64,000 nt of DNA from Moringa oleifera (GCA_021397835.1 JAJFZO010000537.1:124001-188000), one strand, 5' to 3'. Shown: positions 46,054 through 60,054, numbered from the stretch's first letter. The notes: a model not told the origin generated them from the letters alone. A program made the numbers and translations.

Positions 46054-47320
46054 GGGTGCATAGGAGATTAAAACGCAAGAAATGGCAGCTCATCAATCAT
46101 CAATCATCAATCATAAAGATATTGGGTTATGTCATTAATTATCTTATTTGTCATAATTTTATTACCAGGTCAAATGCTGTATGGACTATTATTTTTCAAT
46201 GTTTAATTTTTATTTCTATATCCTGGATATTGATGTTCTAATTGATTAAACTTATTTCCTTCTTTTTTCAATTGGTATTGCCAAATTAAATTACTTATGT
46301 GAAAACTGCAATTATGCATGGATAAACCATTAGTAGATGGGAATCTTGTTGGTCCTATGCTCCATGGAGATGTGGACAAGCATACTACACTAATTAGCTA
46401 GTCTTCGTCTTCAGAGCCTCTCTCATCTTTATTTGTATTTTAGTGTCTATCAATGTGAAAGTTATTGGCTAACAAATGTGCTGACCACTTGAGCAAGCTT
46501 TGTATATTTTTTCTCCTTGATTCCTTCTCCACTAACATAATTTATGTAGCACTTGCTCTATGTGGTCCTAATGAAAGCTACATGAAGTTGATTTTTTTTT
46601 CTTTCTCTCTTTGAGGAACTTATGGAAATTTAATTGATGAATCTGCCAAGCTGATGACAAATTATATATCTGACTCCAATCAATTAATATTTTTGAAATG
46701 GGTACTAGCCCCAGGCCCCATATCATTACTAGTAAGAGACTATGGCAGAAAGATGACTTATGTTCTCATTTTAACTTCAGCCTAAACCTTTGAGTTGGGT
46801 GGATTTGGAAGTGTATAAATGAATTTGGTATTCAAAGAACAAAAAAAACGTCTTTTTAACTTCTCTATGGTATGTACAAGGAAACATCTAACGTATACAG
46901 TTTGTTTTGATATCTATATGCTATGCTCATCCCGGCCATTCGCATTAATAATACTCCTCTATTCCTGTCCTCCTACATCTTTGTTAGGGGTTATGCACTT
47001 GTGTTGATGTTTTTCAGATTCTTATTTTGATTATAATAAAATTTTTTGTATAAAATAATTACAAAATTTTTTTATTAATATATTAAAATTTTAAAATATA
47101 AATAAAATGAATGTGGGGTAATAAAAGTTCAACGAAAAATATAGAGAAAGATTCTTTAATTAAAAACATTTTCAAGTATTTTTGTGAAAATTCTCGTAAA
47201 AAAAAGTAAAATGTTATTATTTTTGAATTTTTATAATAAATAAATAAAACTCTCAACATCAAAATTTTTGAAAATTTTTATTTCAAATAATTATTTTAAA
47301 TATTAAAACACTTACTATAA
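46054..47320. other. Intergenic DNA upstream of P450 copy B
   Basis: Collinear with 2422-3700, with small indels. No supported gene; short open frames here (for example 46056-46241, 46819-47007) are not preserved in copy A. Confidence 0.55.
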
Positions 47321-48330
47321 ACATGTCCATGCCAATATTTTGTGTATAATTACCATGGATGTGTTTGCAATAAATTTTAATAATAAAAAATTAGAATTAT
47401 TTTTTAAATTATCTATTTTTAAATATAAAAAATTATCAAAGAAAATATCATAGCAATACAATATAATTTTGGAAATGTGAATTAATACTTTATAATATTT
47501 ATTATTTTGTAATATAAAAAATTACCAGAAAACATGACGATGACAATCTTGTATATATCATTGTTGTGAAAAATATTTGTAGAAAATATTAATAGTAAAA
47601 AATTTAAAAATTTTAATTTTTTCAAATTATTTATTTTCATATACAAAGAGAATTATCCAGGTAAAAACCATGATAATACAATGTATAGTATTACCATGAT
47701 CATTTCCATGATAAATTTTGAAAATGTAAATTTACATTTATAATTTACATTATTTTTTTAATATTAAAAAGATTGTTACAAATACGATCTGATAATCTAA
47801 GGTAAAAAAAAATTACCACAGACATGTCTGTGGTAATTTATTATAATCTAATATTAAAATTTATTTTTAATTATTTTTTATTAGCAAAAAGATCGTCAAG
47901 GGCATGATCGTGGCAATGTTATAAATATAATTGCCAAGGTTATATTTGTGGCAATTGTTTGTAATTTCAAAACTGAAATTTATTTTTCAATTCACTTTTT
48001 TATTAATAAAAAGATTACCATGTATATGACCATGACAAATTTTTTACGTAATTACTTGGGATATATTTGTGATAAATTTTGCTAATTGTAAATTGAAAAT
48101 ATTTTTTAATTAATTTTTTAAATATTAAAAAATTATCATGAAAATGACCTTGACAATTCTAAGTAAAAAAACAATCACACTTGTTTTGGACCTGGCATTC
48201 TTACATAATCATAAAATTGAATTTATTTTTTATATTTTTTACAAAAATATTATCACAGACATACCTATGATAATGTTGAATATACTAGAATTGCCACAGA
48301 ATGTCCTTTGAAACTAGCATAAAAAAGTTT
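47320..48330. repeat. Degenerate ~118-bp tandem repeat, copy B
   Basis: Same array as 3700-4690, with units marked by TTACCATGGATGTGTTTGCA near 47350, the dyad TTACCACAGACATGTCTGTG near 47814, and TTGCCAAGGTTATATTTGTGG near 47932. Here the central dyad is more perfect than in copy A. Confidence 0.7.
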
Positions 48331-48488
48331 GGAAACTAATTTTTGAGAAAACTTTTTTTATTTAAATGAATATTATAGACACCCATTTGTAGAAATACTA
48401 TAATGCTGTCAATGCTGCCAATTTTGCAATGCTATCAATGCTGTCAATGCTACCTATTGCTGTATTAAACGGAGGCTTGGCTAAGGTT

Positions 48489-48496
48489 TATAAATA
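48489..48496 (+). promoter_or_regulatory. LTR promoter TATA box, copy B 5' LTR
   Basis: TATAAATA about 115 bp into the LTR, equivalent to 4875-4882. Confidence 0.6.
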
Positions 48497-49429
48497 TCCA
48501 TCTTAGCCAAAAACTTAAGGGGATTTGGAAAAGGAGTATTGAGAAGAGAATGCTAAAAATTTTTAGAAGTTTGGAGAATATTTGGAAAAAGTTATAAAAG
48601 GGAGAGATAATAGTGTAAAAAAAGTGAGAGAGATTTTCATTGCGAATGTGCGATTTAGATGAAAAATTTTTAAATATTACTTTCTCTTGAAGAACAATGT
48701 AACCTTTCTTATGATTTTATCATTAAATTTTTCTCTTTATTTTTATTTTTTTATGAATATTTTTTTTATTTATTTACTTAATTTTCATTATATATGTATA
48801 TATATTTTTTTTTATTCTTTTTGCACACATATACCCTTTTACTTATCTATATGTTATTCTCACTTGTATTTTTATTTACCTTATATATTGATGTATTTAT
48901 ATTCTTCTATTTACAAATACACACAATTTTTTCTATACTTTCATATTAAATACATGAAAAGTTAACTAAAAAATAGATAGTGTGTGAAAGTAATGAACAA
49001 AAAAATATAATTTAATAAAAAATAAATACGATGTGATGTAAAACTAAATAAAGAAAATAAAAAAAGAGTGGTTGGGAGGTAGTATATGCTTTCATATTGA
49101 ATAAAAAAATTTGTTTGAAGGAACGAAAAAAGGAAAAAAAAAAAGAGAGAAAGATAGATAACTTTAAGATATTAAAGTTGTTTTAAAATAATAAATTTAG
49201 ATTGTTCATAATATAATTATTAAATAAATTAAGTTTTATTTTTATTTTTATTTTTATACTCAATTTTAACTATGTTTTCAAAAAAAAATGAAATCACTTT
49301 AATATTATTTTAATTTTTTAAAAATTAAAATAAAAAATATTTTAAATTTTTAGGAGCATAAAATCATTTAAGAGAGTTATTTTTTGAAAAAATATTTTAA
49401 AAATAATAATGTATGTTTTAAACTTTTAA

Positions 49430-49930
49430 TAAGTATGAAAAAATCTCAAGAGAGAGATTTTCATATTTTATTAAACAAGAATTATTTTTTAAAAAATAAA
49501 AATAAATAAAAATGTATGTTTTAAGTTTTTAAGAGATATAAAAAAATCTCAAGATAAAGATTTTTATATTTTAAAAGAATTACTTAATATTTTAAAAAAT
49601 ATAAAAAAATCTCAAGAAAGAGGTTTTCGTATTTTCTAATAACAAAAAAATTATTCTAAAATATAAGTGTTTCAAGTTTAAAGGAGCATGAAAAATCTCA
49701 AGAGAGTGGTTTTTATATTTTTAATATAAAATTAATTTTTAAAATATTTATTTGATATTTTTGAGAAATATAAAAAAATCTCAAGAGAGATTTTCATACT
49801 CTTTAATATAAAATTTATTTAAGTATTTAATATTTTTTATGAGAAATGTGAAAAGATCTTCAGAGAAAGTTTTTATATTTTTTATATAAAAATATATTTT
49901 TTAAAAAAATTCAAGATAAAAATCTTTGTA
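49430..49930. repeat. Array of dyad-symmetric repeats inside the 5' LTR, copy B
   Basis: Same array as 5865-6360. The first unit (about 49434-49468) again forms a near-perfect inverted repeat of TATGAAAA..TCTC with GAGATTTTCATA. Later units differ in detail from copy A but keep ATCTCAAGA. Confidence 0.72.
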
Positions 49931-50707
49931 TTCTTTAAAATATTTTATTTATATGGCTAACAATTCATTTTTATTTTCAATTAATAGAATTATAAAAGTT
50001 AAATTTAAGGCTTAGATTTAAAAATTAAATATTAATTATTTGTTTGCGTTAAGGTCATGGGACTTCAAAGTTATTTATATGTTTTACATAATGTGGCTAT
50101 ACATATGCATCAAAATGTCATTGAATTTACATAAATCATAACAAAAAATATTCTGACGATTAGAAGATTGAACGAAAGTGAGACCTTTATATTCTTCATC
50201 ATTAAAAAAAAGTTTAATGATTAGAAGTTAAGCAAGAGCGAAACTTTTATATCTTGTCCTATAAAGAGATTTCAAGAATTAAAAGTAAAACAAGAGTGAA
50301 ACCTTTATATTCCCCAAAACATTAAAATTTCACTTGTTTTTATATGATGTACATTTTTTTCAGACATATTTTTGGGAATCAATTTTAAAAATCAAATGAA
50401 TTTCAAAACTGAAAAATAATCATGGTCAGTTGGTTACCAATTGTTGGGTGCCATGGGGATGCTAATCCTTCTCACGCATAATCAACTCCCGAACCCATAC
50501 TTTTGATTTTGAAAGACCCGTGCTTTCTTATTTATTTTTTGAAAACAAATAAATTTTGGTGTCCAATCACACCATAAAAAAGATTGGTGGCGACGCCCTT
50601 TATTTTTATTTTCTAAAATCTTTTTGAAAGAAAATCACCTAAAATATGACATGTTTTTAAGCCATTTCAACAAATTCAACCTCAATTGAAAATAAATTGT
50701 GACAGCT

Positions 50708-50725
50708 TGGCAACTCCACTGGAGA
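50708..50725 (+). other. Primer binding site (tRNA-Arg type), copy B
   Basis: TGGCAACTCCACTGGAGA begins three bases after the LTR and matches the complement of the tRNA-Arg(ACG) 3' end at 16 of 18 positions. Confidence 0.75.
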
Positions 50726-51784
50726 AATTTAGAGAATCAGGCCAAAATTAATTATGGATTACTTTTTGATTTTGAAAATTGAAGTTTAATCTTGGTTCGT
50801 TCTTATTTCACATTAGTTGCATTTCGAATTATTGTTCGATTAATTTTCTACTTGTTTTGCTGGTACACTTCACATTATATATTGTCACCTAAATTTTTAT
50901 GACTTACAAACTTCCTATGCACACATCACCCGCATGACATAAGCTTTCGACCAAGCTTTACCCTTTAGGAGGGAATAGGGTAAAACTATGCTCTCAAGAA
51001 GCATCTTGCTTCCGCACAGGCTAGTGAAATATTCTCACTTAGATTGAACTTGAAATACTTTATCATTTTCGAGAAGTTAATGCTTCTGCTGCAATGATAG
51101 TAGTGTTTCAAGGTGCCTTACTCATCTAATGAGGAGCAATATGAGAATCTATAGAAAATTGGTCAATTTCTCAAAGCTCAGCATGTGACAAGCCTAGAGA
51201 ATTAAGAATAAGATAAGGCCATAGCTAGTCATAGAACAAAAACCCTTTAGGAAACGAAGAGAGCCATGTTTTATAATATTTTTATTTTATTGTGATACTA
51301 ACTCTTGGCTTAATGTTTGTTCTTTTACGTTATAATTGCATGACATATCATTAAGAGGATTATGACGTTAGCAAGCTTGAAAACAAGTGATAAACTTTTG
51401 TTAAATTCACAAAATATCGGTAATCATGGAAGCTTCACAATCAAGCAAACTAATGTCAATGGTCGTGCAGAGTTATGTCTTTAATTATGGACTCAATGTT
51501 AGATATTGACCATGTATACAAATGCTTTATGAAATTAATGAGAATCTATATTTCTTTTCAAATTGCAAAGTTAACAAATTTTCTAATATTTTTGCATTCA
51601 AACTAACCATAATACATGCATACATTTCATTCTAACACTAAAATATTGGATTTGGGTTAATAAGATAAGTATAGGGAAATTAAAGCACCATTTCATTATA
51701 AAGACCTACGGAACTTGCTCGAAAACAGAAACTAATATAGAAGACTAGCAAGGTAGGGTGGAGAGATTAGAGAACGTGCAAAGA
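50726..51784 (+). other. Element leader between primer site and gag, copy B
   Basis: Collinear with 7159-8227; no uninterrupted frame. Confidence 0.5.
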
Positions 51785-52822
51785 ACCCAACATGAGATGA
51801 TAAGAAACTAGTAAGAGGCACAAGAGAAAATGGCACAGAGTTAAGAAGAAATGCAGTCCCAATTTCTTTAAATGATGAAGATGATGTAATCAATAGTTAA
51901 AGAAAAAAGAGTTGCTATCGAACAAGAGGCTCCTGAAAATATATATGCCGAGGAAAATGAGACCTTTATAGCCCACGAAGGAAATCCTTCACCTAATTAC
52001 CCACCAAAATTTACCCCTGTTCATGAACCAAGGTGTGGGGCATACATTAGCATGCCAAAAGTGGAAGAACCAATCTATGTGCCTGACTTGGATGACCCAA
52101 TAGAAATAGAGAAGTTGAGGATTGAAAACATCAACAATAAGGAATTATTGCAGAGGTACAAAATGTTGGCAGAAAAAGTGAAAGTGTTTAAGGAAGCTTG
52201 TAAATTTCAAGGGCTAGATATTTCATACCTCGACTTAATGCGTAGACTAGCCCAAAGTTCAAAGCATCTGAATTCGAAAAACTCAATGGAATTAAATGCC
52301 CATGCATGTACATTCGCATGTATTTACATAAGATGCATGAATATGAGAATAGTCAGAAGCTGCTTATACATTGCTTTCAAGATAGCCTGAAGGAAGAAGC
52401 GCTAGATTAGTACACTAACTTAGAAACCTCTACAATTTAATCTTGGAAAGATCTAGTCACTGCTTTCATGGCTCACTACCAGCACATGGTAGAGCTTGCA
52501 CCAAATTGAGTTACTTTACAAAATATATGCAAGAAAAAATGATGAATCCTTCAAAGAATATGCTCAAAAGTGGCGTGAAGTTATAGGAAGAGTCCTTCCG
52601 ACTTTGTCTAAAGATGAGTTTTTAGAGTTATTTGTCAATATTCTAAAGCCCTCATTTAATGAAAAGCTACTTGGTATATCAGGTGAAAAATTTGTCAAGA
52701 TAGTTAGGCAAAGGGAGATTTTTAAGAATGCCTATAGACTTAGACGATTAGAGGATCCAAACAATGCAAAGAAAGCTACAATGGTAAAGAAAAGGGAAGG
52801 AGAAACAAACTACATTTCTTAA
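51785..52822 (+). pseudogene. Retrotransposon Gag remnant, copy B
   Basis: Better preserved than copy A. One frame (52052-52390) covers VPDLDDPIEIEKL and the following coiled-coil segment without the frameshift seen at 8610 in copy A. The capsid core 52496-52822 has SFKEYAQKWREV, ELFVNILKPSFNEKL and a basic C-terminus RRLEDPNNAKKATMVKKREG. A frameshift and stops between the two blocks (52390-52496) still disrupt it. Confidence 0.8.
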
Positions 52823-53331
52823 CAAACTTTTTATCAACCTCCATTTTTCAACCCGCGACCTTATCCATACCAGTTTTTAAGGACTTCTTACCCTACACCC
52901 TATTATTCAACCATAAACATCATTAATACAGTACTAAGGCCAGTAACATAGTAACAATCATTGGCGTTACCACCTCTTGTTGCTCCTTAAAACGTTAACC
53001 AACTCAATCCCTAACAAATAAGACCCCAAAATCAATGTTCAAAGGTGATCCCTATGACATATGCAGAGTTATATCCCCAATTACTAGAAGGAAGATTAGT
53101 AGCCTCAGCATTTTTGAAACCGATACAACCTCCATACCTCAAGTGGTATGACCCAGATGCGACTTATACTTACCATAGTGGAGCGACTAGGAATAAATAT
53201 AAAGAATTACACAGCATTTAAGTACAAGGTCAAATCTTTAGTTGATCATGAGCCCTTGAGGTTTGATACAGACCTCAGCCCAAATGTGGGCAATAATCCG
53301 CTGCCAACGCATAGGCAACCAACAGTTAACA

Positions 53332-54053
53332 TGTTAGAAACTGTAAAAAAAGGATCAATGATAGCCCATTGAAAAATTAAAGCCCTTAGTGATAGTATGC
53401 TCACTTAAGGCAACAAATACTTAAGCAAATATAAAAATTTTATTGGTAAGCACTTAACCAAAAGTAGTTATCAAGGTACTAAAGCCTTTTCCATACAAGA
53501 ATACCCTGTTGTTCCTTGAAATTATTAGATCCAAATAAAAAGAGGATAATCCGATGTAGCTAACGTGGTAGGGTCAAGCCATATTACTCAAAATGGAGGG
53601 TGTTATGGCCTAACAGAACCTAAAGAAAACATAAGTTGTAGCCCCTCAAGTGAGAAAGAGAAAGAAAAAAATTTGGTGGAACACATCCTGTCACTGACGA
53701 AGAGGCTTTGGAGTTTTTAAAATTCATAAAACAATCTTATTGGCTAATTACAAAAAATACCAACAAAGATCTCATTGTTATCATTCTTACTCAGTGCAGA
53801 GTCTCATCGTGAGTCCCTAATGATGTTGTTAAAGAATGCCTATATGCCCCATGACATATCATTAAAAAAGATAGATGACTTGGTAGGAAACCTGACGACA
53901 CATAATTTTATCATGTTTAGTGATGATGAAATTCCAATGGATGGGAGAGGTTCTACCAAGGCCTTGCATATATCAAATGAGTGTAAGAGCTATACCATCT
54001 CCAAGATCTTAATAGATAAGAGGTCCTCATTGAATGTAATGCCTTTATCAACT
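53332..54053 (+). other. 721-bp segment kept only in copy B (lost from copy A)
   Basis: Alignment offsets to copy A change by exactly 721 across this interval. It holds the Gag-protease linker and the start of the protease domain. The ends carry short shared bases (TTAGAAAC/TTTAAGGAGAC), so deletion in copy A is more likely than insertion here, because the protein domain is continuous in copy B. Confidence 0.75.
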
Positions 54054-54451
54054 TTAAGGAGACTTCCCTTGGATATGTCATACATGAGTCAGAGCACAAT
54101 AACAGCACAAGAATATGATGACTCAAAAAGGGAAGTGACTGGGTCATAGAAGTGCCAATGAGGATAGGTCTGTACACCTACAATAGTGAATTCCAAGTGA
54201 TGGACATTAATACCTCTTTTAACTGCTTGCTTAGAAGACCTTGGATTCATATGGTAGGGGCTATGCCTTCAACCCTATACCAGCAGGTTAAAATGATTAT
54301 GGATAATCAGCTCATCGCCATTAAAGGAGAAGAAGACATCATAGTTTCAATGTTATCAAGCCACTCCTATATTGAGGCTTTAAAAAACACTAAAGATTGT
54401 TCATTCAAAGCATTAGAATTTGTGAATGCTACTGAACACACATGGGCATAG
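53775..54451 (+). pseudogene. Aspartic protease remnant, copy B
   Basis: First frame (53775-54149) reads through the N-terminal half: KILIDKRSSLNVMPLSTLRR, with DKR where Tat proteases normally have D-N/T-G, so the catalytic loop is mutated. A one-base frame change near 54150 leads to the second half (54152-54451) with EFQVMDINTSFNCLLRRPWI. Both the lost Gly in the active-site triplet and the LLRRP in place of LLGRP argue for an inactive enzyme. Confidence 0.8.
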
Positions 54452-55380
54452 GAGCCTTGCGTCTCTAAAAATATGAAATTCCAATTGGGGTAAACCTTAG
54501 GTAAAGGGTACAAAGTCAAAAGAGGATTGGGGAAGAATTTGCAAGAGATAGCATTGGCCTTGGATATCCTTGAGAACAAGGATCAGACTAGCTTGGGCTA
54601 CAAAAGAACCAGAGCAGAGAAAAGCCAAATGATGAAAACAAAGAAGAAAAAGAGGAAGATACTATTTAAAGTAAAAATTTATGAGTCAAAGCCTATCGAC
54701 TATAGCATTCCATTACATTAAGTATTCAGATCAACTGATTTTATTATCCCTAAGAAACTAATTCATGTTATCATCAAAATTGAAAGTCAACTTGTAGAAG
54801 ACTTTCTTACCTCTTAATCAACCTGATAGGAGATTCATGTATAGAGGAGAGAGATTGTAGAATCCATTCATGTCCCTCAAGATTTTCTTTAAATAATTGG
54901 ATGGCAACTGAACTATTAGTAGTTTTAACTGTTGAGAAAATGTGATTTTCTAACTTTATATTTAAATTTGATCACTATTAACGAATGCACACTTTTATTT
55001 TTACCCAATATTTGTTATATTCTTCACCCTTTCATTCTCATTCATTTCCAAACATCCAAATAAGACATTCTCATTTTCATCTCTAAGCACATGCAATGAA
55101 CATTCTAATGCTATGAATGTTAATTTTGAATCAAATCCCGAAGAATTTCTCTATCAAGATGATTTTAAATTAGAAAAAAATAGTGAAGAAAATATATTAC
55201 CCTTAGGTTTATCAAGAATGATTAAACAAAAAGGAAAAATTATGTCGCATAAAGAGTTCACGGAGACCATTAATTTGGGAAATGAAATAGAAAAAAAAGA
55301 AGCAAAAATCGAGATTACTCTATCTTCCAACATAAAAAAGACATTGATAAAATTGCTAAGGAAATATTCAGATGTGTTTG
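54452..55380 (+). other. Protease to RT linker, copy B
   Basis: Collinear with 10167-11110. It includes a lysine-rich block (54527-54721) and an acidic-basic block (55113-55385) ending LIKLLRKYSDVFA, the usual lead-in to RT in plant Ty3 elements. Confidence 0.55.
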
Positions 55381-56708
55381 CATGATCGTATAAAGATATG
55401 CCAGGGCTCGATAGTAGTATCATCGAGCATAAATTACCACTAAAATCAAGATGTCCACCAGTTCAACAAAAGCTTAGAAGAATGAAGCTAGAAGTCTTGT
55501 TAAAGATTACAAAAGAGATCCAAAATAATTAGATGCAATGTTTATTGCTGTGGCACATTACCTAGAATGGGTACCTAATATAGTGTCAGTACTAAAGAAA
55601 GATGGCAACATATAGATGTGTGTAGATTACAGAGATCTTAATGGAGCAAGTCCCAAGGATAATTTTTTATTGCCGCATTTCGATATTCTTGTGGATAATA
55701 CAACTAAATATTCTTTATTTTCTTTCAAAGATAAATACTAGGATATAATCAACTAAAAATGACACTAGAGGATGTGGAAAAAACCACATTTATCACCTTT
55801 AGGGAACATTTTGCTATCGTGTAATGCCATTTGGGTTGAAAAATGTTAGCACAACTTACCTATGCACTATACTAACCTTATTTCATGATATGATCCATAA
55901 AAAAATTGAGGTTATATTGATGACATGATAGCCAAATCCTAGAAAGATGAAGATCATGTGGAGGATTTAAAAAAACATTTTCAAAGACTTCAGAAATATG
56001 AGTCATGGTTGAATCCGAATGAGTGCACTTTCAATGTCAAATCAGAAAAACTATTGGGCTTTATCATAAGTGAGAAAGGTATTAAAGTCAATCCTGACAA
56101 AATCGAGATAATTCAGAATTTGCCACCACTTAAAACAGTGAAGGAAGTATGGGGCTTTTTAGGAAGGTTGAATTATATTTCAACATTTATAACCTAATTG
56201 ATAAGCACATGTGATCTCATCTTCAAGATGTTGAGAAAGAATTATCATAGTGAATGGGATAAAGAATGCCAAATAACCTTCGACAAAATAAAAAGGTATT
56301 TGTCCAACCTTTCGGTACTTATGCCGTCAATTCTATGGAAGACATTAATTTTGTATGAGTGGTCGTTGGGTTATTTATTAGTGCAGCAAGATGAATCTAG
56401 CAAGAAAGAGCATGCTATTTGTTACTTGAGCAAAAATTTCACTGATTATGAGTCAAAATATTCATCAATTGAGAATATTTATTGCACATAGACTTTGTCA
56501 ATATTTGTTGAGTCACATGGCATGAGTGATTATTAAGTTAGATCCCATCAAGTACTTATTTGAAAAATCTTCATTATTCGGTAAGCTGGTTAGATGGCAA
56601 GTACTATTGTCAGAGTACAATCTTGTATATATTTCCCAGAAGATGATCAAAAAAAGTGTCATAGCAGACTTTTTGGCTAATCATGCTAATGAAACTACCA
56701 GTCGATAA
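55381..56708 (+). pseudogene. Reverse transcriptase-RNase H remnant, copy B
   Basis: Same order as 11111-12470: HKLPLKSRCPPVQQKLRRMK near 55430, DYRDLNGASPKDNF near 55625, YIDDM at 55913-55927, then an open block 55958-56197 with WLNPNECTF, LLGFIISEKGI and GFLGRLNYIS. RNase H parts are better kept here: 56198-56491 with LGYLLVQQDESS and ICYLSKNFTDYESKY, and 56526-56708 with KLDPIKYLFEKSSLFGKLVR. A 17-bp deletion near 56489 and several stops inactivate it. Confidence 0.88.
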
Positions 56709-57111
56709 GGTTTGATTTTTCAGATAAGGACTTAATGGTAATTATGCCCATAGCAAAGAGAGGAAAGGTTAGACACTTGGAAAATATTTTTTGATAGGGC
56801 ATCGAATATTCTGAGGCATGGGCGCAATCCTAAAGTCACCAGATAAATATTAGTGTTCATTCATAACTCGATTAGATTTCAATTCCATTAACAATGTTGC
56901 TGAGTATAAAGCCTGCATCATGGGATTAAAAGTTACAATAGAGAAAAAAAATGGCAAAGTTGGATGTATTTGGGGATTCTACTTTTGTTATATATCAACC
57001 AAAGGGAAAATGGAATTACTCAAGAGCTTTAAAGAAGTCAGTTTCAATTATCTCTCTAGAGACAAAAATCAAATGGCAGACGCATTAGCAACATTAGCTT
57101 CCATGTTTTAA
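56709..57111 (+). pseudogene. Second RNase H (aRNH) remnant, copy B
   Basis: Starts near 56780 (FFDRASNILRHG) and ends DKNQMADALATLASMF at 57064-57111. A deletion of about 45 bp near 57016 removes part of the domain that copy A keeps (GEWMTRHPS region), and a small deletion near 56821 removes two codons. Diagnostic of the Tat/Ogre lineage. Confidence 0.83.
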
Positions 57112-57181
57112 GTGACAGAGGTTTCGTGAGTCTTGCCAATCAAAATAAGTATTTTAGACTCTCCAGCTCACTGCTTAATGA

Positions 57182-58422
57182 TTGAGGAAGAAAAAAAAGG
57201 GCAATCCATGGTATCATGACATTTGGATTTATGTTAAAGATCAACAATACCAAGAAGAGGCATCAGAGAATGGAAAAAGAATCTTGAGGAGGTTAGCCTT
57301 GAATTTCATACTAGATGGGGAAGTACTTTACACAAAAAGCTTTAACCAAACTCTATTAAGGTGTTTTGATGCAAGCGAGGCTCAAGTAGTCTTAGGGGAA
57401 GTCCGTGAAGGTACTTATGGAACATACATTAGCGGACTTGTAGTGGCTTGAAAAATTATGAGGTCAGGTTCTTATTGGCTAACAATAGAAAAAGATCACA
57501 TCGAGTATATGAGAAAGTGCCATAAATGCCAAATTTATGCTGATAAGATACACATGCCACTATCCTCTCTACATGTAATGAATGCATAGGGGTTTTGATG
57601 TCATCAGGCCTATTACCATAAAAGCTTCAAATGGATATAGATGATCCTAGTATTCATTAATCACTTCGAGAAATGAGTGAAAGCTAGTTCTTTTACTAAT
57701 ATTACCAAGGTTATGGTCAATCATTTTATTAAAAAAGGAATCATTTTTCGATATGGCCTGCCAAAATGAATCATCTCACATAATACTCAAAATCTAAATA
57801 GTAAAGCTATGAAAGAGATTTGTGAATAATTTAAGAATCGACACCATAATTCAGCAGCGAGCCATCCTAAAATGAATGGGACAGTAGAAGTGGTGAATAA
57901 AAACATCAAGAAGATAGTGTAGAAAATAATAGTATGATGGCACAAAATTCTACCCTTCGCATTATATGCTTGTAGGACTACAGTAAGAACCTCTACTGGG
58001 GTAACTTCTTATTCATTATTGTAGGATGGAAGCTATATTGCCCATAGAAGTTGAAATTCCTTTATTAAGAATGCTCATGAAATCTGAATTAGAAGAAGCG
58101 GAGTGGATCAAAGCTCGATATGAACAGTTAAACTTGATTGATGAGAAATGCCTTAAAGTTATTTACCTCAATTAGTTGTACGAAAGAAAAATGAGAAAAG
58201 CATGTAATAAGAGAGTGCACTCAAGAGTATTTAGAGAAGGCGATTTAGTGCTAAAGAAGATTTTTGAGAATGTTTCAAATCCCCGAGGCAAGTGAGCACC
58301 AAATTGGAAAGGCTTATATGTTATGAAAAAAGGTGAAGAAGCCTTGATCTTAACTGAAATGAATAGTGATGATCTCCCTAAACCGATTAATTCAAATATT
58401 TTAAAGAAGTACTATGCCTGAA
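57182..58422 (+). pseudogene. Integrase remnant, copy B
   Basis: An open block (57182-57451) reads into the linker before integrase with RRLALNFILDGEVLY and TLLRCFDASEAQVVLGEV. The zinc-binding region KCHKCQIYADK follows near 57515. A deletion near 57587 removes the WPFPMW part. Downstream pieces match copy A and the polyprotein ends near 58422 (PKPINSNILKKYYA then stop). Confidence 0.82.
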
Positions 58423-60041
58423 AAAAGGGTGGTTTGTCTTCAAAGGAAAAATAGTGCTGCAATATTCCCTTGTGAAGAAAAAGAATAAGAAAAAAATCAG
58501 TGGTTGTACATTTACCAGAAGATATGGGTTAAAATTAGTGTTCAAATTTTTTTTCAGATGATAAAGATTATCAAAAAAAGAAAGGGAGCTCTTTACGTGA
58601 GATTTGGATAGATAAATAGCATTGAAATGTTCATTATTTTTTATATTAGGCCCTATTGTCAATCATCATGACTTTTAATCTAATTTATCATAAAAATTAT
58701 TTCAAATATTTCCTATCTAGTTACTTAATCACATCCTTAACCAGATATCATTTTCTCACAAAAAATTCTTAAAAGATATTTGTTGTGCAAATTACAGTTG
58801 CAAATATGATTCAATAAAGGAGTGTCAATTATAAAACTAAATAGTGATCAAATTTAAATGAAGTAATGACATTTTCGTGGCAATGAGTTGTATGTTTCAA
58901 ATTGACCAAGATGAATCTAGAGATGAATGAGAATCTTATTGATCCTTAGAGGAGTTGAAAACACAAGTTAAAATTTGATTTGCAGGGAACATTCAGATTC
59001 ACCAACATCGAAGGGATAATAAACCTAAGGTTGTTGTCATGATTAAATTCATCGATGTGATCAACCTCAAGAAAGAAAATATTTATATTTTGGTCAAAAC
59101 TTTATGATAAAATGGCTGAAAGATGATTGCTTTTGTTTCAAAACAAAAAAAAAAAAAAAGAAAAGGGGGGAAAGAAAGAAAAAAAGAGAGAAAAAAAAGA
59201 GGAAGAAGGAAAACAATAAGAAAGACGATATAAAAAGGGAGAGAAAAGCGATTATTGTATCTACATAAACATGCATACATAAGGCATTTCACATATTTTT
59301 TCTTGAAAAAAGTGGGGTAAGCCTATTAATGAAGATATAAATAATCACTTAGATAAATCATTTAGTTTTTCTATTTTTTTAAAGAAAAAACACTCTTTTT
59401 CCATAATTATCATAGTTATCAATGATTTTTTTTTTTTATTACTAAAGATAGTTATTAGTGAATATTTTTTAGTAGGCAAAATGCTTTAGATTTTTTCAAA
59501 AATAACTATTAGTAGACAAAATCTTTTCAAGTTTTTATAATAGTTGTCAATGGATGAAACTTTTGATCAAAATAGCTATCGATGGATCCTAACTTTTCAA
59601 TTTTTTTAATACAATCATCAAAGGATGAAACCTTTAGATTATAGAATGATCATCCTTAAAGCGATTTTAGATTTTTCAAAGTTGATACTATCCTTAGAAT
59701 GGAGCTTTCCATTTTCAAAGTTGATGTCACTATTAGAACGAAACCTTTAGATTTATTTATTTATTTATTTATTATTTAGTTAAGATCATCATTAAAACAA
59801 AGCCTTTTAGATTTCTCAAAGCATCGTTGGCTATTATTGAGTGAAACATACAAAAATTATTCGGTCTCCCCCAAGATCATGTTATTTATAATACTACAGT
59901 CTTGCTACATACAACCAAAAATGAGAAATGAAAATTGAAGAAGAATAAGTGAAGAGAGCAAAATGGCAAAAGTTCCCAAACGTTGAGGGCAAATTAGGTA
60001 TCTTAAGTCTTTGCTCAATTTTTTATTCTCAAAAAATGAAT
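58423..60041 (+). other. 3' untranslated region of Tat-like element, copy B
   Basis: Collinear with 14253-15906, including the GA-rich tract (about 59145-59240). The ~50-bp tandem has two units here (about 59665-59755) against three in copy A. Confidence 0.6.
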
Positions 60042-60054
60042 AAAGAGGGGCAAC
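60042..60054 (+). other. Polypurine tract, copy B
   Basis: AAAGAGGGGCAAC immediately before the 3' LTR, identical to copy A. Confidence 0.75.

Larger units (their letters stand above)
48374..50704 (+). repeat. 5' LTR of Tat-like element, copy B
   Basis: 2.33 kb, TATAGACACCC to TTGTGACA, with TATA box at 48489-48496 and the dyad array at about 49430-49930. Best match is the copy A 5' LTR. Confidence 0.85.

Noticed and set aside
53953..54177. Minus-strand frame over the protease remnant
   Set aside because: Antisense to a recognisable protease; no independent support.
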